Shown in pieces: positions 1 through 6,638 of a stretch of DNA of 14,327 nucleotides (positions within the stretch are counted from its first letter, which is position 1; every line of letters begins with the position of its first letter). A model generated the notes under the pieces. That model saw only the letters and a program-made list of their open reading frames with translations. It was not told where the DNA came from and made no database searches. The DNA comes from an uncultured Eubacteriales bacterium (GTDB taxonomy: Bacteria > Bacillota > Clostridia > Christensenellales > UBA1242). The DNA is taken from positions 1 through 14,327 of the forward strand of contig USNN01000018.1 of NCBI GenBank assembly GCA_900556185.1. Direction: 5' to 3'. The position numbers and the translations under genes were made by a program.

Positions 1-2371
1 TTATTGCAAATTCGCCAAGTTTTGAAATAATGCTTACACCGGATAATTCGTCTACATACATAATATCTTTTACAAGCACAAGTTTTTTAATTGAGTCTAT
101 AAAGTCGGATACTTCTGTCCCACTTTTAACTTCTAGGTCTACATAGGTGTTTGCAGGAACTGAAGATTCTAGCCTTGCAACTCTTATTGCTTTAATAAGT
201 TCTATAACTTGAAGTTCTCTATTATACTCATCTTCAAAATTTAGTGCGTCAATGGTTTCTGGATAACTAGATGTGCACAAAATTTCGCCGTTATTCAATT
301 TGCCGTAAATATATTCAGTTACATAAGGAATGAATGGGTGCAACAATTTTAATATTTGGTTAAATACAAAACTAAGTACACTTGCAGTGTTTTGCTTATT
401 TTCACCATTTAACATTGGTTTAGATAATTCTATATAATAATCACAAAAATCATTCAAAACAAAATCGTATGCGTTACTTAATGCAACACCAAGGTCAAAC
501 CTTTCAAAGTTTGCGGTTACTTGTGTAATTGTTTTATTTAGTGAAGATAATATCCATTTATCAGCCAAACTTAGTTTGCAATTTTTAATATCAAGTATTT
601 TTTCGCCATCTATTTTAGATGAAACAAATTTACTTGCGTTCCACAATTTATTCACAAACGCCTTGCTGGTTGCAAGTTTGGTTCCGCCCATTCTTGTATC
701 TAGCCCTAATGCCATATCCTTTACTAACGCTAGTCTTAATGCATCCGCACCATATTCTGGGATAACTTTTAATGGATCTATACCGTTTCCAAGACTTTTA
801 CTCATCTTTCTACCCTGCTCATCACGAACAAGACCATGAATTAATGTGTATCTAAATGGAACATCGCCAGCACATTCTAGCCCCATATATACCATTTTTG
901 TTACCCAGTGAGTTAAAATATCGTACCCAGTTACCAAAACATCGGTTGGATAAAACTTTTTAAATAGTTCGGTTTTATTTGGCCAGCCAAGTGTAGAGAA
1001 TGGCCATAATGCAGAACTAAACCATGTATCCAAAACGTCTTCGTCTTGACTTACATGATTTGAGCCACACTTAGGACAATTTTCCATCTTTTTAGAAACA
1101 TAAACGTGCCCACAATTATTACAAGTGTAAATTGGTATTCTGTGCCCCGTCCAAATTTGACGAGAAATGCACCAGTCTTGTATATTTTCTAACCAATGGA
1201 AATAATTCTTTTCAAATCGCTTTGCGTATATTTTTAGCCTGCCGTCTTTTACACATTCTATTGCTGGTTTTGCAAGTGGCTTCATACTTACAAACCATTG
1301 CTCGGTTACAAGTGGTTCAATAATATGCTTGCATCTTTCACAATGACCAACGCTATGAGTGTATGGTTCGATTTTTTCAATCAAGCCTTGTTTTTCAAGT
1401 TCTGCTATAACCTGCTTTCTGCCTTCTTCACAAGTTAAACCTGCAAACTTGCCAGCGTCAGCGGTTAGTTTGCCTTCTTTATCTATTACGCTTAAAACTC
1501 TTAGGTTATGTCGTTTGCCAACTTCGTAGTCGTTTGGGTCGTGAGCAGGTGTAATTTTTACCATACCAGTACCAAACTCTTTTTCTACATATTCATCGGC
1601 AATTATAGGAATTTTTCTGTTGGTTAGTGGCAACAATAGTTCCTTACCAACAATGTTTGTATATCTTTCATCAGTTGGGTTAACAGCAACAGCCATATCG
1701 CCAAACAATGTTTCTGGTCTGGTGGTTGCAACAACAATATACCCACTGCCATCTGCAAATGGATATTTTATGTGATGCATTGCACCTAGTTCATCTTTAT
1801 ATTCAACTTCTTCATCAGAAATTGCAGATTTACATGTAGGGCACCAGTTTGTTAGTCTTGCTCCTCTATATATTAAACCTTTGTTATAAAGCCTTATAAA
1901 CGCTTCTAAAACTGCTTCGGTACTAGTTTCGTCCATAGTAAATTTATATTTAGACCAATCGCATGAAAAACCCATTCGTCTAAATTGTTGCATAATTGCA
2001 TCGCCGTAATGATTGTACCAAGCCCATGCTTCTTTATCAAACTCGGCTCTGCCTATTTGTTCTTTTGTTTTGCCTTCTTTTTTTAGCTTTTCAACTAACT
2101 TAACTTCGGTTGCTAGCGCAGCGTGGTCAGCCCCTGGTAACCACAACGCTTCAAAGCCCTTCATTCTTTTATATCTAATTAAAATATCTTGCAAAGTCAT
2201 ATCCATAGCGTGACCAATATGAGCGACGCTAGTTACATTTGGTGGAGGCATAATAACGCAAAATGCAGGCTTTTTAGATTTAGGGTCTGCATAGAAACAA
2301 TTATTATCTTCCCATTTTTTATAAATTTTTTCTTCAAAATCCGATGGATTATATCCTTTTTCTTCTTTCAT
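1..2371 (-). CDS. valS: Valine--tRNA ligase (ValRS), 3' end cut by the window
   Basis: Class I aminoacyl-tRNA synthetase that charges tRNA-Val with valine in the cytoplasm. The reverse strand reads without a stop or frameshift for 790 codons from the ATG at 2371 to the window edge. The HIGH block PPPNVTSVAHIGHA is at residues 42-55. A WCPTC motif near residue 170 is followed by the editing-domain sequence TTRPETLFGD. A second zinc-type pair (CNNCGH, CPKCG) is in the middle, and the KMSKS signature is at 522-526. The anticodon-binding domain is present. The usual C-terminal coiled coil (family length about 880) lies beyond position 1. It starts 10 bases after the small membrane-protein gene, with an AGAGGT ribosome site, so the two are co-transcribed from the T-box leader. 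The HIGH block is unusual: Ser48, Val49 and Ala50 replace the common Gly-Ser-Leu. Identity is secure. Confidence 0.97.
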   Translation of the reverse strand, partial: MKEEKGYNPSDFEEKIYKKWEDNNCFYADPKSKKPAFCVIMPPPNVTSVAHIGHAMDMTLQDILIRYKRMKGFEALWLPGADHAALATEVKLVEKLKKEGKTKEQIGRAEFDKEAWAWYNHYGDAIMQQFRRMGFSCDWSKYKFTMDETSTEAVLEAFIRLYNKGLIYRGARLTNWCPTCKSAISDEEVEYKDELGAMHHIKYPFADGSGYIVVATTRPETLFGDMAVAVNPTDERYTNIVGKELLLPLTNRKIPIIADEYVEKEFGTGMVKITPAHDPNDYEVGKRHNLRVLSVIDKEGKLTADAGKFAGLTCEEGRKQVIAELEKQGLIEKIEPYTHSVGHCERCKHIIEPLVTEQWFVSMKPLAKPAIECVKDGRLKIYAKRFEKNYFHWLENIQDWCISRQIWTGHRIPIYTCNNCGHVYVSKKMENCPKCGSNHVSQDEDVLDTWFSSALWPFSTLGWPNKTELFKKFYPTDVLVTGYDILTHWVTKMVYMGLECAGDVPFRYTLIHGLVRDEQGRKMSKSLGNGIDPLKVIPEYGADALRLALVKDMALGLDTRMGGTKLATSKAFVNKLWNASKFVSSKIDGEKILDIKNCKLSLADKWILSSLNKTITQVTANFERFDLGVALSNAYDFVLNDFCDYYIELSKPMLNGENKQNTASVLSFVFNQILKLLHPFIPYVTEYIYGKLNNGEILCTSSYPETIDALNFEDEYNRELQVIELIKAIRVARLESSVPANTYVDLEVKSGTEVSDFIDSIKKLVLVKDIMYVDELSGVSIISKLGEFAI

Positions 2372-2381
2372 ATATTACCTC

Positions 2382-2600
2382 TTAAAAAATTAAATTTATT
2401 ATTACTGATAGAATTAAAATTGCAAAGAACACAATATAACAAATATTGCGATTCTTATCTATTTTTTGCTGTTTCACCCGAGATTTTTCGTCGACCCGCT
2501 TTTTATTGTCTCTACTAATAACCGCAAGTGTTAAAATGGTTAATAAATCTATACCAACCATCACTGCAATAATAATGTTAAAAACTATTATAAATGGCAT
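2382..2600 (-). CDS. Small two-helix membrane protein between the T-box and valS
   Basis: A 72-residue protein that I do not recognise. It has two hydrophobic helices, about residues 3-27 and 52-72, joined by a short loop rich in Lys, Arg and Asp (about 29-51). This is a hairpin topology, probably with the charged loop in the cytoplasm. There is no signal peptidase site, cysteine motif or catalytic motif. Translation is well supported: an AGGAGGAA ribosome site lies just before the ATG and directly after the T-box terminator, making it the first gene of the valine-responsive transcript. The stop codon is 10 bases from the valS start. Its expression should therefore rise with uncharged tRNA-Val. 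It could be a filler membrane peptide or a lineage-specific partner of amino-acid uptake. The function is unknown and I do not assign one. Confidence 0.75.
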   Translation of the reverse strand: MPFIIVFNIIIAVMVGIDLLTILTLAVISRDNKKRVDEKSRVKQQKIDKNRNICYIVFFAILILSVIINLIF

Positions 2601-2620
2601 AACTTCCTCCTACAAAAATA

Positions 2621-2650
2621 AAAACGCCCTTAGGAAAAATCCTAAGGACG
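2621..2650 (-). terminator. T-box rho-independent terminator
   Basis: On the reverse strand CGTCCTTAGG and CCTAAGGGCG form a ten-base stem (one G-U pair) around an ATTTTT loop, followed by a T run. Its 5' arm is also the 3' arm of the antiterminator formed with the T-box sequence, so the two structures exclude each other. It sits about 20 bases upstream of the small membrane-protein start codon. Confidence 0.92.
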
Positions 2651-2838
2651 AACAATAGAAATCTATTTTCCGCGGTACCACCTTAATTTCAGAAAACATC
2701 TGACACTTTGACTTGTTTGACTTTTTTTGCTTGCAACCTTCAAAAACTTAGTTTACCCTTATGTTACCTTTCAGCCACGAGTAACACTCTCTTTAAGATA
2801 CTATTCGACTTCTACTCCTCAAGCAGTCTTATTAAGTT
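2621..2838 (-). promoter_or_regulatory. T-box riboswitch leader of the valS operon
   Basis: A tRNA-sensing transcription attenuator. The reverse strand carries the nearly invariant T-box sequence GGTGGTACCGCGG at 2682-2670, which pairs with the acceptor end of uncharged tRNA. The base of Stem I is visible as TGCTTG (2825-2820) pairing with CAAGCA (2733-2728). An AGAGAG motif and an upper hairpin TGTTAC/GTAACA (2786-2781 with 2767-2762) follow the usual order. A GTA triplet at 2756-2754, on the 3' side of Stem I, is the best specifier candidate and would match tRNA-Val(UAC). The antiterminator and terminator share the GTCCTTAGG segment. The 5' end is inferred from the promoter. The class is certain; exact pairing and specifier are inference. 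Confidence 0.93.
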
Positions 2839-2844
2839 ATTATT

Positions 2845-2873
2845 ATTTTATCATAACAAAAATAAAAATTCAA
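2845..2873 (-). promoter_or_regulatory. Promoter of the T-box/valS operon
   Basis: Sigma-A type promoter on the reverse strand: TTGAAT (2873-2868), a 17-base spacer, then TAAAAT (2850-2845). Transcription would start near 2838, just before the T-box leader. It lies 13 bases after the stop codon of the upstream membrane-protein gene. No terminator is visible between them, so read-through from that gene into the leader is also possible. Confidence 0.75.
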
Positions 2874-2886
2874 GCGTTTTAAAAAT

Positions 2887-3468
2887 TTACTCTACTATCT
2901 GGTCTTCAGTATTTTCTTTTGAAGCTTCGGTTTGTTTATCTTCTTCAACCATTTCGGTTTCGTCGCCTTGCATAATGCTAGATATTATTACAACCACACA
3001 GGCAAAAATTTCTGCCACAAACAACGAATACACCCCAGCCGAAAGTGAGCACAATAAATACAATATAATGCTTGAATATATTACAAGATTATATAAAACG
3101 TAAAATACGTTTCTAACCCGACTTTGCTTAATTTGGTAATTTATAAAATTAATGTTGTAAAAAATAACCACTTCAAAAGCAACAACAATTAAATAAACCC
3201 ACCAAGAAAGCATACCATATATTACAAAAAATAATAATGGCAACAACACTGTGCACCTATCTATTATTTGAAAAATTAGGTCATTTTTTAAACTTAGTTT
3301 TCCACTAAAGTATTTTTTTGTTATATAAAAATCGCAACAATCAAACACAACCGTAATCATAAAAACTACTGCACTTGTTGCTTTATTTAAAAACAAAAAT
3401 GATAATAGTAGCGACACAAAAAGTACCGCTCGTATTGAATATAATAATTTTGGTAATTTGTAATTCAT
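2887..3468 (-). CDS. Membrane protein resembling a degenerate CDP-alcohol phosphatidyltransferase
   Basis: A 193-residue integral membrane protein with about six hydrophobic segments and an acidic, Glu/Thr-rich cytoplasmic tail after residue 165. The N-terminus LPKLLYSIRAVLF and the following hydrophobic stretch look like CDP-alcohol phosphatidyltransferases, whose active site is DxxDGxxAR(x8-9)GxxxDxxxD. Here D43 and D46 are kept, but the Gly is F47, Ala-Arg is T50-K51, the second Gly is N62, the third Asp is F66, and only the last Asp (D70, followed by Arg) remains. The fold assignment is my inference. Catalysis of phospholipid headgroup transfer looks doubtful. The start is set at the ATG at 3468, with GAAGGA seven bases upstream. 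A longer frame from 3519 begins inside the promoter. It diverges from the importer operon. Confidence 0.8.
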   Translation of the reverse strand: MNYKLPKLLYSIRAVLFVSLLLSFLFLNKATSAVVFMITVVFDCCDFYITKKYFSGKLSLKNDLIFQIIDRCTVLLPLLFFVIYGMLSWWVYLIVVAFEVVIFYNINFINYQIKQSRVRNVFYVLYNLVIYSSIILYLLCSLSAGVYSLFVAEIFACVVVIISSIMQGDETEMVEEDKQTEASKENTEDQIVE

Positions 3469-3487
3469 TGATTTTTCCTTCATTTTA

Positions 3488-3515
3488 ATTATACCACATA
3501 TACATATAAATTCAA
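3488..3515 (-). promoter_or_regulatory. Promoter of the CDP-alcohol phosphatidyltransferase-like gene
   Basis: Reverse strand: TTGAAT (3515-3510), a 16-base spacer, then a perfect TATAAT (3493-3488) preceded by an extended -10 TGG. The predicted start, near 3481, falls at the 5' edge of the GAAGGA ribosome site (3481-3476). The transcript would thus have only about a dozen bases before the ATG at 3468. This placement is the main argument against the upstream in-frame ATG at 3519. Confidence 0.7.
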
Positions 3516-3573
3516 ACACAATTAATAAACAATTACCCCTATTTTTGAATACAATAAAATAGGAGGTGAAACA

Positions 3574-4557
3574 TTGAAAAAATTTGTAGCAATTATGGGA
3601 GCAATAATACTAGCATTATTTTGCTTCGCTGGTTGTAAAAAGAAATCTTCGGTTATAAGGCTAAATGAAGTAACTCATTCAGTCTTTTATGCCCCACTAT
3701 ATTTAGCAATAAATCTTGGGCTTATGGAAGAAGAACAAATAGAAATTGAACTAACTAATGGTGGTGGTTCTGATGTTAGTATGGCGGCACTGCTTTCTAA
3801 TAACGCAGATATTGCCTTGCTTGGTCCTGAAACCTTAGTTTATGTAGTTAAAGGCGGAAGCACCGACCACCCAATGGTATTTGGACAGTTAACTAAAAAA
3901 GACGGTTCATTTATTATAGGAAGAAACGCAGAACCAAACTTTAATATTTCTAACTTTACAAACAAGTATATAATAGGCGGACGAAAAGGCGGTATGCCTG
4001 CAATGACACTTGAGTACGCACTTAATAGTGCAGGCATTATAGACGGCACCAATATGACGTTTGACACCAGTATTCAGTTTGATATGATAACTGCAGCATT
4101 TGAAGGCGGCAAAGGCGATTATTGCACTATGTTTGAGCCAGCTGCTAGCAACTATGTTAAATCTGGCAAAGGTTATTATGTCGCAAGCGTTGGCGAACTA
4201 GCCGGCGAAGTTCCGTTTACCTGCTTTATGGCAACTGCTAGTTTTATGAAATCACACCCAGAAAAAATCCAAGGCTTTTTAAGAGCCGTAAATAAAGCAT
4301 ACAATTGGATGCTAACTCACACATCTCGTGAAATTGCAGAAAGTTTAAGTGCATCTTTTGATGGCACAAGCGTTGACCTACTTGAAAGCGCAATAACAAA
4401 ATATATTGAAATTGACGCTTGGAGCAGTACTCCTGCTATGAGTCAATCTGCATTTAATAGACTTCTTCAAGTTATCTCTAACTCTGGAATTGATGTAAGT
4501 GGTGTTAAAATGAGCGATGTAGTAGACAATTCGTATGCACTAGAACTATTTGCTTAA
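3574..4557 (+). CDS. ABC importer substrate-binding lipoprotein, NMT1/ThiY (SsuA-like) family
   Basis: Extracytoplasmic binding protein that would capture a small solute and deliver it to the permease encoded downstream. The 327-residue product starts with a lipoprotein signal: two Lys, a hydrophobic core, and a lipobox FAGC with lipidated C21. The mature part opens with RLNEVTHSVFYAPLYLAINL and then a GGGSD stretch, and later DGSFIIGR, typical of the NMT1/THI5-like branch that includes ThiY, SsuA and TauA proteins. The start is a TTG, chosen because AGGAGGTG (3561-3568) is correctly spaced and no ATG fits. The ATPase gene follows after 14 bases. Substrate is not readable: pyrimidine thiamine precursors, sulfonates or similar are family possibilities. 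No TPP riboswitch precedes it, so a thiamine role is not supported by regulation. Confidence 0.9.
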   Translation: MKKFVAIMGAIILALFCFAGCKKKSSVIRLNEVTHSVFYAPLYLAINLGLMEEEQIEIELTNGGGSDVSMAALLSNNADIALLGPETLVYVVKGGSTDHPMVFGQLTKKDGSFIIGRNAEPNFNISNFTNKYIIGGRKGGMPAMTLEYALNSAGIIDGTNMTFDTSIQFDMITAAFEGGKGDYCTMFEPAASNYVKSGKGYYVASVGELAGEVPFTCFMATASFMKSHPEKIQGFLRAVNKAYNWMLTHTSREIAESLSASFDGTSVDLLESAITKYIEIDAWSSTPAMSQSAFNRLLQVISNSGIDVSGVKMSDVVDNSYALELFA

Positions 4558-4571
4558 AAAGGAATTAATCT

Positions 4572-5330
4572 ATGAAAAATTTGCTAGAAGTTCAAGACCT
4601 AAACCTTACCTATCACACCAAAGAATTTGAAACTGTTGCACTTAAAGACTTAAATTTTTCACTAAAACCTACCGAATTTATAAGTTTGGTTGGACCTAGC
4701 GGCTGTGGCAAAACCACAATTTTATCGCTTATAGCGGGGTTACTTAAGGCATCCAGTGGTCAAATTTTATATTGTGATAAACCAATTGAAGGCATCAATA
4801 AAGATATTGGTTATATGTTTCAGCAAGATAATCTTTTTGATTGGCTAACCGTTGAACAAAATGTTTTATTCGGATTAAAAATTCAAAAAAAATTAACCGA
4901 AGAAACAAAAGCCAATGCCCTATCTTTAGTTGAAAAGTATGGTCTTAAAGAATTTTCCACTCATTACCCAAACGAACTTTCTGGCGGAATGAGGCAACGG
5001 GTTTCTTTAATTAGAACCCTAGCAACCAGCCCTAAGTTACTATTACTAGATGAACCATTCTCAGCACTAGATTATCAAACAAGGCTAAACATTCAAGACA
5101 CCGTGCATAAAATAATCAAAACTGAGAAAAAGAGTGCAATACTCGTTACTCATGATATATCTGAAGCTGTGGTAATGAGCGATAGAATTTTAATATTAAC
5201 AAAACGCCCTGCCGAAGTTAAAACTAATCTTACTTTAAACTTTTCTCCCGACTTAACTCCATTTGGGCGTAGGGACTCCCCACTGTTTAATAGTTATTTT
5301 GCTAGTATATGGGAGGACTTAAAGACATGA
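4572..5330 (+). CDS. ABC importer ATPase, SsuB/TauB/ThiZ-like
   Basis: Cytoplasmic ATPase of the three-part importer, 252 residues, the usual length for this family. All motifs are intact: Walker A GPSGCGKTT at 41-49, Q-loop in YMFQQDNL near 85, signature LSGGMRQR near 136, Walker B LLLLDEPFSALD near 155-165, and the switch histidine in LVTHD. Sequences such as YMFQQDNLFDWLTV place it with nitrate/sulfonate/taurine-type ATPases. It begins with an AAGGAA ribosome site 14 bases after the lipoprotein gene. Its stop TGA overlaps the permease ATG in an ATGA, indicating translational coupling. Two copies should bind the permease dimer at the inner membrane. Confidence 0.95.
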   Translation: MKNLLEVQDLNLTYHTKEFETVALKDLNFSLKPTEFISLVGPSGCGKTTILSLIAGLLKASSGQILYCDKPIEGINKDIGYMFQQDNLFDWLTVEQNVLFGLKIQKKLTEETKANALSLVEKYGLKEFSTHYPNELSGGMRQRVSLIRTLATSPKLLLLDEPFSALDYQTRLNIQDTVHKIIKTEKKSAILVTHDISEAVVMSDRILILTKRPAEVKTNLTLNFSPDLTPFGRRDSPLFNSYFASIWEDLKT

Positions 5331-6127
5331 AAAAAAACTTTACCGAACACCAATTATACTTAAAAAAATTAAATAAAGACCGTAACATTATCATTTTTGG
5401 CAGAGTTGCAATTCTTGTTTTATTACTTGCAATATGGGAACTTGCGACTGCCATTAAATTAGTAGACCCATTTATAACAAGTTCCCCATCTAGAATTGTT
5501 ATGCAACTTGTTGCACTTTTAAAAGAAGGCAAAATTTGGAAACACACTTTTATTACTCTATACGAAACAGTACTTGCGTTTTCAATTTCTATGCTTGTTG
5601 GGCTTATAATTGCAATAATATTATATAGTTCCGAAAAAATTAGAAAAATATTGGAGCCATACTTAATTGTTTTAAATAGTTTACCTAAAATTGCACTCGG
5701 ACCACTAATTATTGTTTGGGTGGGTGCTGGCACAAAAGCCATTGTGCTTATGGGATTTTTAATTTGTATTGTAATTACAATATGTAGTCTGCTTTCTAGT
5801 TTTATAAGTGTGCCAAAGTCTAAGATTTTACTTATGCAAACACTAGGTGCTTCTAGGTTGCAAATTTTAACAAAACTTGTGTTACCTGAGTGTTTCCCCG
5901 ATATTATATCAGTATTAAAAATTAATGTTGGTATGAGTTGGGTTGGAACCATAATGGGCGAATACCTAGTTAGTAAAGAAGGTCTTGGATACTTAATTGT
6001 TTACGGCGGATACATATTTAATCTTGACCTAGTTATGACTAGTATATTTATCCTTTGCGTTCTTGCTGGGTTAATGTATTTAGTAGTATCTATAATTGAA
6101 AAAAAGTTACACAAAAAGAGAAAATAG
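5327..6127 (+). CDS. ABC importer permease, SsuC/TauC/ThiX-like
   Basis: Inner-membrane channel subunit, 266 residues from the ATG at 5327, with about six hydrophobic helices. The EAA-type coupling motif LGASRLQILTKLVLP is visible in the second half and would dock onto the ATPase. GPLIIVWVGAGTKA just before it is typical of nitrate/sulfonate-type permeases. An in-frame ATG at 5309 exists, but it precedes the ribosome site GGGAGGA (5311-5317). The ATG at 5327 is nine bases after that site and forms a four-base ATGA overlap with the ATPase stop, so I prefer it. The gene ends inside the stem of the terminator that follows, closing the operon. Substrate is unknown, as for the binding protein. Confidence 0.93.
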   Translation: MKKNFTEHQLYLKKLNKDRNIIIFGRVAILVLLLAIWELATAIKLVDPFITSSPSRIVMQLVALLKEGKIWKHTFITLYETVLAFSISMLVGLIIAIILYSSEKIRKILEPYLIVLNSLPKIALGPLIIVWVGAGTKAIVLMGFLICIVITICSLLSSFISVPKSKILLMQTLGASRLQILTKLVLPECFPDIISVLKINVGMSWVGTIMGEYLVSKEGLGYLIVYGGYIFNLDLVMTSIFILCVLAGLMYLVVSIIEKKLHKKRK

Positions 6128-6162
6128 ACATATTGGGACAACCCAATATGCCTATTTTTTTT
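6124..6162. terminator. Bidirectional terminator between permease and rlmH
   Basis: A 14-base stem with one mismatch (ATAGACATATTGGG, 6124-6137, with CCCAATATGCCTAT, 6142-6155) closes an ACAA loop. It is followed by a run of T on the plus strand. On the reverse strand the same stem is followed by TTTCTCTTTTT, so it can also end transcripts coming from rlmH. The permease stop codon and the rlmH stop codon both touch it. Confidence 0.93.
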
Positions 6163-6628
6163 ATTTATGGTATGTTATATGATTTAAAATTGTTTCGGCT
6201 CTATAAATTTGCTCAGTCAACACAACTCTCATTAGTTGATGTGGATAAGTGATTTTGCCAAACGACAGCACCATATCACACCCAGATACAAATTCTTTTG
6301 TTAGCCCATTAGAGCCACCTATTATAAATGTAATAACCTTAGCCCCAGCAGCGAATTTTGAATCTATAAGTGTTGCTAGTCCTTCGCTATCTAGTTCCCT
6401 GCCACCTTTATCCATAGCAACACAGTAGCCTTCTAAATGCTTTTTTAGCCTTTCACATTCGGTGATTTTAATTTGCTCTATTGAAGTTTTAGATGAACTT
6501 AAACATTCTTCCACTTCTATTATACTAATGCTTGCAAACCTAGAAATTCGCTTTGCATATTCACTAATTGCATCAATAAAGTATTTTTCTTTTATGTTTC
6601 CAACACATACTATATTTATCTTTTGCAT
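6161..6628 (-). CDS. rlmH: 23S rRNA (pseudouridine1915-N3)-methyltransferase RlmH
   Basis: SPOUT-family methyltransferase that uses S-adenosylmethionine to methylate pseudouridine 1915 in helix 69 of 23S rRNA, on assembled 70S ribosomes. The 155 residues match the usual length of about 156-159. Diagnostic sequences are the N-terminal INIVCVGNIKEKY, the cofactor-knot glycine loop FIIGGSNGL, the LSFGKITYPHQLMRVVLTEQ block that includes the knot, and the conserved C-terminal YHK. It is the last gene of a leftward cluster, 10 bases after the CPBP protease gene, with an AGGTGAT ribosome site. It then runs into the bidirectional terminator. The walJ-X-rlmH order is also found near the origin in Bacillus. 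Confidence 0.97.
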   Translation of the reverse strand: MQKINIVCVGNIKEKYFIDAISEYAKRISRFASISIIEVEECLSSSKTSIEQIKITECERLKKHLEGYCVAMDKGGRELDSEGLATLIDSKFAAGAKVITFIIGGSNGLTKEFVSGCDMVLSFGKITYPHQLMRVVLTEQIYRAETILNHITYHK

Positions 6629-6638
6629 ATATCACCTA

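Noticed and set aside
2189..2518. Forward-strand open frames antisense to valS and to the small membrane gene
   Set aside because: They lack ribosome sites and domain signals, and lie opposite a well-supported gene.
2382..2600. The small membrane protein as a type I toxin or holin-like peptide
   Set aside because: There is no antisense RNA promoter or antitoxin partner, and its position as first gene of a T-box operon argues for ordinary co-expression with valS.
3469..3519. A longer N-terminus for the CDP-alcohol phosphatidyltransferase-like protein, starting at the ATG at 3519
   Set aside because: The extra 17 codons overlap a strong extended -10 promoter and lack a ribosome site, while the ATG at 3468 has GAAGGA at good spacing.
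3469..3573. TPP or other riboswitch ahead of the importer operon
   Set aside because: The region is short and AT-rich, with no conserved riboswitch core; it is used by a divergent promoter. No clear sigma-A promoter for the importer could be fixed either.
5309..5326. Permease start at the ATG at 5309
   Set aside because: The ribosome site GGGAGGA lies downstream of it; the ATG at 5327 has correct spacing and an ATGA overlap with the ATPase stop.
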